DNA of 64,000 bases, taken from positions 1-64,000 of the forward strand of contig JANPJA010000145.1 in the NCBI GenBank assembly GCA_031425275.1. Direction: 5' to 3'. This document shows positions 17,426 through 25,600 of the stretch, in pieces (positions within the stretch are counted from its first letter, which is position 1; every line of letters begins with the position of its first letter). The stretch is from JAIVGV01 sp031425275 (GTDB lineage Bacteria; Acidobacteriota; Blastocatellia; Pyrinomonadales; Pyrinomonadaceae). Position numbers and translations under genes: made by a program. The notes beneath the pieces were generated by a model. That model was not told the DNA's origin. It saw only the letters and a program-made list of their open reading frames with translations, and did not search any database.

Positions 17426-18304
17426 ATGGAACTCTTCCGCGCCCTCGCCACCCTCGTTGAAAGCCCGCGCCCGGAGTCGGCGCGCGTCGCCGAAGCATTG
17501 GGTCTCGGCCCGCCGCCGGGCGCGGACGAGTACACGCAAATTTTCGTCTTCCAACTCTACCCTTACGCTTCCGTTTATCTCGGCGCGGAGGGGATGCTCG
17601 GCGGCGAGGCGCGCGACCGCGTCGCCGGTTTCTGGCGCGCGTTGGGGCACGCGCCCCCCGCCGAAGCCGACCACCTCTCCGTGATGCTCGCGCTCTACGC
17701 GCGGCTGTGCGACTTGGAAGCAGCGGAGCTGCAAGACGCGCGGCGGCGCGAGTCGTGGCGCGCGGCGCGGAAGGCTTTTCTGTGGGAGCATTTGCTGAGC
17801 TGGCTCCCGGCGTATCTCGACAAGCTCCGGGAGATCGCGCCGGACTTTTACCGTGGCTGGTCGGAATTACTGTCGGCGGCTCTGCGCGAAGAGGCGGACA
17901 CGCTGGGGCGGCAGGATGCGTTGTCGGCGGCCTTGCGCGACGCGCCCGCGCTCGCCGACCCGCGCGGCGAGAATTTCGAGAAGTTTTTAGAGTCGCTGCT
18001 CGCGCCCGTTCGCTGCGGGCTGATCCTGACGCGCTCCGATCTGGCGCACGCCGCGCGTGACTTAAATTTAGGCGCGCGCGCGGGCGAGCGGCGGTTCGCG
18101 CTGCGCTCGCTCTTCGAGCAGGAGCCGGGCGGCGTGCTCGGCTGGCTCGCCGACGAGGCGCGCGCGCGCTCCGCGAGACACGCCAAAGTGCGCGGGGAGT
18201 TCGGCGAGACGGGCGCGTGGTGGGAGCGCAGATGCCTCGACGCGGCGACGCTCTTCGACGAGTTGCGCGAATCGGCCGCCGAACTCGGGGCGCGGGGCGA
18301 GTGA
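17426..18304 (+). CDS. TorD/DmsD-like molybdoenzyme chaperone
   Basis: A 292-residue, mostly helical soluble protein without a signal peptide. The family's signature regions are present: the Y-x-x-I-F-V-F-Q-L-Y-P-Y segment, H-L-S-V-M-L-A-L-Y-A-R-L in the middle, and F-L-W-E-H-L-L-S-W-L-P-A-Y. TorD-family proteins bind their molybdoenzyme before cofactor loading. Here it follows the catalytic subunit by 123 nt, all repeat element, and should be dedicated to it. It is longer than typical TorD (about 200 residues) by a C-terminal extension of some 90 residues. Confidence 0.82.
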   Translation: MELFRALATLVESPRPESARVAEALGLGPPPGADEYTQIFVFQLYPYASVYLGAEGMLGGEARDRVAGFWRALGHAPPAEADHLSVMLALYARLCDLEAAELQDARRRESWRAARKAFLWEHLLSWLPAYLDKLREIAPDFYRGWSELLSAALREEADTLGRQDALSAALRDAPALADPRGENFEKFLESLLAPVRCGLILTRSDLAHAARDLNLGARAGERRFALRSLFEQEPGGVLGWLADEARARSARHAKVRGEFGETGAWWERRCLDAATLFDELRESAAELGARGE

Positions 18305-18371
18305 AGAAATTATTTGCTTGGACGCTGTGAGGGCGGGCGCGACGCGGGCGTGCGGGCCGGGTCGCGCCGTC

Positions 18372-20063
18372 TTAGTCGGCGGGGAGGTTCATGCGCCGGA
18401 GCAAGTCGCGGAAACGCTCGTCGGCGCGCAGGGCGTCGAACGCGGTCTCGCTTTTGATGAAGATCAAAAAGAAGTTGTGGTGCCGGAAGGCGTCTTCCAG
18501 CCGCGCGACGGCCCGCTCGTTCTCGCCGAGGCTGGCGTACTGCTTCGCCTGAGCGTAAGCGTGGCGCGCCGGGTCGTACTTCTTGAGCGAGGCGGCGAGG
18601 AGTTCGCGCAGGGCGCGCTCGCAACCGGCCATGCGGAACCCGTCGCGCACGTTCCACGGCGCGGCCGGGCTGGCCTCGAAGCAGACATTCGTGTTCGGCC
18701 CGACCCGCCCCGGCGTGCCTTCTTGGAACATGCCCTGCCCGGCGCGGGCGCGGTCGAGTTGTTGGCGCGCGCCGGAGAAGTTCGGGTCGAGTTCGAGCGC
18801 GGCGCGCGCGTACCGCTCGGCCTCCGTGTAGTCGCGCGCGGAGTTGTAAATTTCGGCGATGTCGGCGTTGATGGGAAGCGACGTGGGGTCGAGTTCGGCG
18901 GCGCGTTTGATCTCGGCCTTGGCCTCGTCGAAGCGGCCGGTGACTTCGAGCAGGACGGCGTACCAGTGGTGCGCCGTCGCGTAGTCGGGCGTCAGTTCGA
19001 TGGCCGTGCGGAACTCGCGCTCGGCCGCCGCCCAGTCCCAGCGGTGGAACATCTGGACGAAGCCGAGCGAGGCGTGGGCTTCGCCGCGCGCGGGGTCGAG
19101 GCGCAGGGCTTGACGCGCCAGATCTTCCGACTCGCGCCAGTGCCCCGTCTCGTAATGGTCGAAGGCATACACGTCGGCGAGTCCTGAGTAAGGGGCGGTG
19201 AAAGTCGGATCGAGTTCGAGGGCGCGTTTGTAGAGCGCGATGCTTTTCGCCGCGTAGTCGTCGTCGCGCTTGTTCCAGAAGTAACGCCCCGTGAGGTAGA
19301 GCCGTCGCGCCTCGGCCCGCGCCCCGGCGGGCTGCGCCTGTGGCGGCGGCGGCTGACGTGGCCGCGCGCCCTCGGCGGCACCGAGTTGCCGCGCCTGATC
19401 CCATTGGCGGACGAATCCCAACCCGACGATCAGGATCGCGACGATGGGCAGCGCCCACGGCAGCCACGCCCGCCGGCGGCGACTCCCACCCTCCGCCATC
19501 CGCCCCTCACGCCCGACCGCGCCGCCCGCGCCGCCCGACGCGGCGGCCGCCGCTCCGTCGCCCGCACGCCCCCGCGAATCAACCGCCGCCGAGTCGCCGA
19601 CCGCCGTGGACAAAGTCTCGCCGTCGCCGTCCGCACCGGCCGTTTCCTCCGCGGGGATGGCGGCGGCGGCGGCCTTGGCTTGCTCCCGCTCCCCCTCAGT
19701 CCCCTCTCGGAGTTCGCCGCCCCTGACGCTGACGGGCGACGTGAGACGGTAGCCGCGCTTCGGCAAAGTCTCGATGTAGAGCTGATTGTCGGGCGTGCCG
19801 TTGTTTTCGCCGAGGGCCTTACGGATGACGAAGATGTTGGTGGTGAGACTGCTCTCTTCGACGTAGGTGTTCGGCCAGACCGCGTCCATCAATTCCTGCT
19901 TCGAGACGACGCGCCCGCCGGAGCCGACCAGCACGAGCAGCATCTCGTAAGCCTTCGGCGCGAGCGCGACGGTCTGTTCGCCGCGCCGCAGGATGCGCCC
20001 GCCCGTGTCGAGACAAAACGGCCCGAACTCGTAAACGAGTTCAGAATGCGAGGTTTTACCCAT
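18372..20063 (-). CDS. membrane-anchored winged-helix transcription regulator with TPR domain
   Basis: The 563-residue protein has an OmpR/PhoB-type winged helix at residues about 10-108. Its motifs include L-A-P-K-A-Y-E-M-L-L-V-L, then S-S-L-T-T-N-I-F-V-I-R-K-A-L-G and I-E-T-L-P-K-R-G-Y-R. A low-complexity Gly/Ala/Glu linker precedes one membrane helix (about 200-218, W-L-P-W-A-L-P-I-V-A-I-L-I). The extracytoplasmic part is a series of TPR units (about 255-560) with the usual A-x-x-x-Y/L-D-P spacing. This is the CadC/ToxR-like one-component layout that is abundant in Acidobacteriota: outside sensing, inside DNA binding. Its target is unknown. The divergent PQQ-propeller gene 540 nt away is the obvious candidate. 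Confidence 0.9.
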   Translation of the reverse strand: MGKTSHSELVYEFGPFCLDTGGRILRRGEQTVALAPKAYEMLLVLVGSGGRVVSKQELMDAVWPNTYVEESSLTTNIFVIRKALGENNGTPDNQLYIETLPKRGYRLTSPVSVRGGELREGTEGEREQAKAAAAAIPAEETAGADGDGETLSTAVGDSAAVDSRGRAGDGAAAAASGGAGGAVGREGRMAEGGSRRRRAWLPWALPIVAILIVGLGFVRQWDQARQLGAAEGARPRQPPPPQAQPAGARAEARRLYLTGRYFWNKRDDDYAAKSIALYKRALELDPTFTAPYSGLADVYAFDHYETGHWRESEDLARQALRLDPARGEAHASLGFVQMFHRWDWAAAEREFRTAIELTPDYATAHHWYAVLLEVTGRFDEAKAEIKRAAELDPTSLPINADIAEIYNSARDYTEAERYARAALELDPNFSGARQQLDRARAGQGMFQEGTPGRVGPNTNVCFEASPAAPWNVRDGFRMAGCERALRELLAASLKKYDPARHAYAQAKQYASLGENERAVARLEDAFRHHNFFLIFIKSETAFDALRADERFRDLLRRMNLPAD

Positions 20064-20602
20064 GATCAGAAATCTATCAGAAAAATTTCAGCCCGTTATA
20101 AAGACTTTAGCGCGCCCCGCGTGTCAACGTCCGCCGTCAACTGAACATGCGCGCGCGGTGCCGAGCGGCCCGCGTTAGTGATTCTAGTCTCCCCAAAGAC
20201 TTAGGCCAAGCGCGCTTCGGCCGGCCGACCCGGTCTGGCCTCATCATTAAAGGTTTATTTACGTCTCGGACAGTCGAGCCGCCCGCCGAAATATCACGGC
20301 GAAGGGGCGGCGCCTGCCGGCCCCGACCAACTACAAGGAATCCGGGTTTAACCCCTTCATCAATTTATGCCGTCCGACAAGCGTCCCCTTCACGCTGGAG
20401 GGGATGAGCGCGCGACGCCGAACCGGGGAGAATCAGTTTTGCGCCATTCGCTGCCGCCGGCAAAGCGTTGACTGAATTTTATAGATGGGCGCGGCGTTGA
20501 CTGAATTTTATAGATGGGCGCGACTTCGTTGCGGCCGTCCGGCGTGCGACCCGGTATTGGGAGCTAGTCACGAAATTATCAGAAAATCAGGCGGAAGGAT
20601 CA
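20064..20602. other. divergent regulatory region
   Basis: This is 539 nt without a supported ORF, between the divergent regulator and the PQQ-propeller gene. A TATCAGAAAA-type motif occurs near both genes (about 20081 on the regulator side, 20577 on the propeller side). A 29-nt perfect tandem duplication lies at 20465-20522 and is listed separately. These are candidate operator sites for the winged-helix protein, by position only. Confidence 0.4.
20465..20522. repeat. perfect tandem duplication of a 29-nt unit
   Basis: Two exact adjacent copies (20465-20493 and 20494-20522). Each contains TTGACTGAATTTTATAG inside otherwise GC-rich DNA. Each unit brings a -35-like TTGACT and a TATAG box, but only 6 nt apart. 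They may be paired protein-binding sites about 80-110 nt upstream of the PQQ-propeller gene, or a recent duplication. Confidence 0.7.
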
Positions 20603-22429
20603 ATGACTGACATGCGAAACATCACACGCGCCGCCGCGCGCACTCTATTCGGAGCCGGGGCCGGCGGCGGCGGACTGTTACCCCTGTCGCTGTGTTTTCT
20701 GCTCGCGCTTTCTCCGCAGTTGACGCGCGCGCAGCAGCAGCAGCAGCAGCAGCCATCGGGGGCGGCGTTGCTCTGGTCGCACAAGCCGGCGGAAGACATC
20801 AAGTGGTATCGCCTGATGGAGACGGGCGCGCCGCTCGTCGGCACGTCCGCCGGACTCTACGCCCTGAACGCCGAGACGGGCGAGCCGCTCTGGCGGCGCG
20901 ACGACCTCAAAGGCATCAACGAATTCGAGACGCACGAACTCGCGGGGACGCCGCTCCTCCTCGTCGCCGACAATTCCGGCGGCGTCACTTCGCGCCGGAC
21001 GAAGCTGTTCGCGCTCGACACGCTGACGGGCACGACCGTCTGGGAGACGGACAAGTTGCGCGGCTCGACCGTCGCCGTCGCGCCCAACTACGAGAAGAAT
21101 TTGATCGTCTTCCTGACGAGCGTCAACAGCAGCGCGGCGAAAGACAAGCCCGACATCACGGCGCTCAAACTCGACTCGGGTGAACTCGTCTGGCAGTCGG
21201 AGTTGACGGATTCGGTTGACCTCTACGGCATCGAGCGCGGCAGCAAGTATTTTCCGAAGTTCGATCTGTCGGGCGCGAACCCGCCCGTCTTTGACGGCGA
21301 CTCCGTCTATTTCACCTACGCCGGACTCCACCGCTACAACCTCGCGGACGGCAAGATGCTGTGGGGCGCGAAGTACGACGTGACGGAGGGCAAGCTCAAA
21401 CGCGCCAACGCGCAGGCCGTCATCGAGGGCGACGTGATTTACACCTCGGCGAAAGGTCAAATTCGCGCGGTTGATAAAAACACCGGCGCGATCCGCTGGA
21501 CGAGCAAAGACTTCGGCGGCGGCATCGCGGAGATGCGGCTCGCGGGCGATGTCATCTACGGCCGGCTCGGCGGGGAGTTCTACGATTTCGAGAAGCGCGA
21601 GTACGCGACGAAAAAGCCGCTCGGCGTCGTCGCCCTCGACAAGCGAACGGGCGCGCCTTCGTGGTCATACGACAAGGCATCGGGGAGCATCACCAACATG
21701 GTCTTCCTGCCCGGGCAGAATCTGATCCTCATCGCCGACGAGAAGAATTTGATCGGACTCGACACCACGGCCACGGGCAAGGTCAAGGAAGCCTTCAAGA
21801 CGAAGCTCGAATTCAAGCACAACCTCGGCGCGGCGGCCACGGTGGCGAAGGTCGCCAAGTTCGGCTTCGGCGGACTCTCCGCCCTCGGCTCGAAGGGCGC
21901 GGACACGACCGACAACCCGGTCGCGCTCATCCGGCAGGAGAACGGCACCGTCGTCGTGCGCGGCGCGCAGCACCTCGCGGCCTTCAACCCGCAGACGCGG
22001 CAGTTGGCGTGGGGCACGAAGTACGGCGCGCCCGGCATGGCGGGGTGGAAGAAGATCGCGATGACGGCGATCACCGTCACCCTCGCCGCCGGGTCAGTCG
22101 CGCGCGGCGCGAACGCCACCCGCTACGACAACGGCCGGGGCAATGACGCGGAGAACAAACGCTTCGTCAACACGATGAGCGCCTACGAGCAGTACATGAC
22201 GAAGCGCCACGCGGCGACGAAGACGGAGGGCATTTACACCTACGTGCTGACGGAAATTAAGCAGGGCGAGGAGAAGGGCGTCGGCGTCGTCGGCGTCAAC
22301 ATGATGACGGGGCAGGGCGACCGCCAGATTCTCTTCAAGGACAAACAACCGGACTACGAAATTGACGAGGCGTCGGGCCGCGTCTTCAATTTTAAGGACA
22401 AGGCGCTCACGGCCTACGTCGTCAAATAG
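20603..22429 (+). CDS. exported PQQ-type beta-propeller protein
   Basis: The 608-residue protein has a signal peptide (residues about 10-43) followed by a run of seven Gln. The body has repeated propeller blades of the PQQ/WD-like type: G-L-Y-A-L-N-A-E-T-G-E-P-L-W, K-L-F-A-L-D-T-L-T-G-T-T-V-W, G-Q-I-R-A-V-D-K-N-T-G-A-I-R-W and at least four more. Such blades form BamB-like or quinoprotein-like propellers. No dehydrogenase catalytic residues are recognisable, so a scaffold or sensor role is more likely. A hydrophobic stretch near residues 480-500 (I-A-M-T-A-I-T-V-T-L-A-A-G) breaks the propeller and could be a membrane contact. An A-A-G-G-A ribosome site precedes the ATG. Confidence 0.82.
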   Translation: MTDMRNITRAAARTLFGAGAGGGGLLPLSLCFLLALSPQLTRAQQQQQQQPSGAALLWSHKPAEDIKWYRLMETGAPLVGTSAGLYALNAETGEPLWRRDDLKGINEFETHELAGTPLLLVADNSGGVTSRRTKLFALDTLTGTTVWETDKLRGSTVAVAPNYEKNLIVFLTSVNSSAAKDKPDITALKLDSGELVWQSELTDSVDLYGIERGSKYFPKFDLSGANPPVFDGDSVYFTYAGLHRYNLADGKMLWGAKYDVTEGKLKRANAQAVIEGDVIYTSAKGQIRAVDKNTGAIRWTSKDFGGGIAEMRLAGDVIYGRLGGEFYDFEKREYATKKPLGVVALDKRTGAPSWSYDKASGSITNMVFLPGQNLILIADEKNLIGLDTTATGKVKEAFKTKLEFKHNLGAAATVAKVAKFGFGGLSALGSKGADTTDNPVALIRQENGTVVVRGAQHLAAFNPQTRQLAWGTKYGAPGMAGWKKIAMTAITVTLAAGSVARGANATRYDNGRGNDAENKRFVNTMSAYEQYMTKRHAATKTEGIYTYVLTEIKQGEEKGVGVVGVNMMTGQGDRQILFKDKQPDYEIDEASGRVFNFKDKALTAYVVK

Positions 22430-22544
22430 AAATCACGCGCTCTGAAAGCGGGCGAACGCCGGACGACGGTCGCGCGCGTTCAGACCACACCCGAACAACC
22501 ACGCATACGCGACAGGCGGTCTCTTGAGACAAGGAATGACGGAC

Positions 22545-22637
22545 ATGATTTTGTCGCGCCCGCTTCACGCACGCTAGTTTCTCGTCCTCGCGGCTATCAT
22601 CAGTCTCCTGCTGCTCGCCGTCGTGCCCGCAACCTAA
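22545..22637 (+). pseudogene. possible remnant of a short membrane peptide
   Basis: ATG 22545, preceded by AAGGA, reads ten codons to a TAG at 22575. The same frame then continues as F-L-V-L-A-A-I-I-S-L-L-L-L-A-V-V-P-A-T to TAA at 22637. The hydrophobic second half looks like a signal or membrane segment cut by one nonsense codon. It could equally be chance sequence. It lies in the 248-nt gap before the giant exoprotein. Confidence 0.2.
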
Positions 22638-22677
22638 GAACTCCCCCGATCCAACAGTAAGAGAGGATTTCATTCAC

Positions 22678-25600
22678 ATGTCCCCCGCCACTTATTTCAA
22701 AGGCCGCAGCACATCATCTTGGTCTATCGTCTGCGCCGTCGCTCTTCTGCTCGCCGCCGTCAGCTTGACGAATTTCTACCCGACCGTCTCCGCCCAGTCG
22801 CCAAGCCTCGATCCGAAGTCCGGCACGAGCCTCGTCGCCGCACCCGCCGCCGCGCCCGTCGTCAACACCTTCGTCGTCAACAAAACCGGCAACCAGTCTG
22901 ACACCAACACCGCCGACAACCTCTGCGACACCGATGCCGCGACCGCCGGCGACCAGTGCACCCTGCCCGCCGCCATCCAGCAATCCAACGCGACGGCGAA
23001 CACGGCGGGCGGCGCGGATCAAATCAACTTCAACATCCCGTCTTCCGAACCGGGCTGCGCCGCCGCCACCGGCGTCTGCTCGCTCGCCGTCACGACACTG
23101 CCGACCGTCACCGGGGCGGTCACAATTGACGGCTACACGCAGCCGGGTGCTTCCGCCAACACGCTCCCCGTCGGCTCAAACGCCGTCGTGCTGATCGCCT
23201 TCAACGTGGCGGGCAACGGCATGCAAATCGACCCGGGCGCGAGCGCGAGCGTCGTGCGCGGGCTTTCCGTCTCCGCCAACTCCAACGCCATCGTTCTCAA
23301 CGGCACGACGAACGTGCGCGTCGAAGGCAACCGCATCGGCGTCAACGCCGCCGGCACGACCGGAGTTAACTACACCGCCGGCAACACCGGCGTCCTCATC
23401 ACGGAGGCCGGCGGCCCCGCGAGCGGCAACGTCATCGGCGGCGCGAGTCCAGCGCAGCGCAACGTCATCGGCGCGGTCGCCGCCGGCATCAACATCAGCC
23501 GCGCGGGCGGGAGCGCAGGCACGAACAGCGTCGTCAACAACTACGTCGGCGTGACCGCTAACGGCAATGCCGCGCAGCCCGGCAACGGCGGCGGCTTCAA
23601 CACCGTCGGCATCAACGTCGGCGGCGGCGCGGGCGTGAACATCGAGGGCAACGTCGTCGGGGCCGCGTCCACCGGCGTCAGCATCAGCAGCGTCGCCGCC
23701 GGCATGGTGCGCGGCAACCGCGTCGGCACGAACGCCGCCGGCACCGCCGCCATCCCCAACGCCGTCGGCGTCGGCGTCAGCGGCACGGGACAGACCACCG
23801 TCGGCGGCACGACGGAGGCCGACCGTAACGTCATCTCCGGCAACACCTCCGGCATCGGGGTCAACCTCAACGCCAACGGCCAGATCGTGCAGGGCAACTA
23901 CATCGGCACGACGGCCGACGGCCTCAGCCCGCTCCCCAACGGCAACGGCGTCCGGATCGGCTTCGTCATCACCTTCAACGGCAGCATGACGAGCTACGAC
24001 AACTGCATCGTCGGCGCGGCCACTTCGGGGGGCGCGGGCGGCAACCGCATCGCCTACAACGACGGCGGCGGCATCGTCGTCATCCCCAGCGGCACCGGCA
24101 ACCGCTTCCTCTCGAATTCGATCTACGCGAACAACAACGGGTTCGGCTCCGGCCTCGGCATCGACCTCGGCAACAACGGCCCGACGCCGAACGACCCGCT
24201 CGACCCGGACGGCGGCGCGAACAACTTCCAGAACCATCCCGTCATCTCGTCCGTCGCCAACGCGGGCGCGACCACGATTGTCACGGGCGCGCTCAACTCG
24301 CTGCCGAACTCCACGTTCACGCTCGAATTCTTCTCCAGCCCCGCGCCCGGTTCGGGCGGCTTCGGCGAGGGGCAGACGTTCCTCGGCGAGCCTGCCAGCG
24401 GCTCGCGCACCGTCACGACCGACGCGCTGGGCAACGCCCCTTTCAGTTATACCTTCAACACCCTTGTCACGCCGCCGCAGGTCGTCACCGCGACCGCTAC
24501 AAATGCGGCGACGGGCGACACGTCGGAGTTTTCGCGCGCCCTGACCGTCGCACGAACATTCGTCGTCAACACCGTCGCCAACACCGACGACGGCAGTTGC
24601 GATCCGCTCGGCACGGGCACGGGCAATCAGGACTGCACCTTGCGCGACGCCATCGCCGTCACCAACGCGATCCCCGCGCGCGACACCATCGCCTTCAACA
24701 TCCCCGGCCCGGCCGGGGTCAAGACGATCAGCAACACCACCTTCAGCTACAACTCGCTGACCGACCCGAACGGCACGATCATCGACGGCTACACGCAGCC
24801 CGGCGCGTCGGCCAACACGCTCGCCGTCGGCACGGACGCCGCGCTGCTCATCCAGATCACCGGGATGCCCTTGAACCCGAACAGCACGCAGTCGTCCGGC
24901 TTCAATCTCACTTCATCGAACAATTTGTTGCGCGGCCTCGTCGTCAACGGCTTCAGCACCCAGATATTTTTCACGGGGACGAACAACAGCGTCGAGGGCT
25001 GCTACCTCGGCACGAACCCGGCGGGCACGGTCGTGAGCGGCGGCGGCTCAGGCATTCTCGACGGCGGCTCCATCCCCGAGGGCTCCGACATCCAACGCGC
25101 CAACTTCGTCGGCGGCCCGTCGCCCGCGCAGCGCAACGTCATCTACAACGGCGTCCGCTTCGCCAGCGGCGGCAACTTCATCCGCAACAATTACGTCGGC
25201 ACCAACGCGGCGGGCACGGCTGCCCTCTCGTCCGGTAACGCCGGCGGCGTCTCGCTCTCCGGCAACGGCAACTTCGTCGGCGGCGCGCTCGCGGGCGAGG
25301 GTAACGTCATCTCCGGCACCGCCGTCGGCATCGGCATCGGCAACAACTTCAGCAACGGCGGCAGTAACAACACGGTTCAGGGCAACCTCATCGGCACCGA
25401 CGCGACGGGTCAGGCCGCCATCCCGAACACCACGGCGGGCCTCATCATTTCCAATTTCAACAACGTCATCGGCGGCACCGCGCCAGCCGCGCGCAACGTC
25501 ATCTCCGGCAACGGCCTGCCCGCGGTGCCCGGCCCCGGCCTCCAACTCGGCGGCAACAGCGCCTTCACCGGCGGCGCGGTCGTGCAGGGCAACCTCATCG

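Noticed and set aside
20468..20485. TTGACT...TATAG in the 29-nt unit as a promoter
   Set aside because: Only 6 nt separate the boxes, too short for a sigma-70 promoter.
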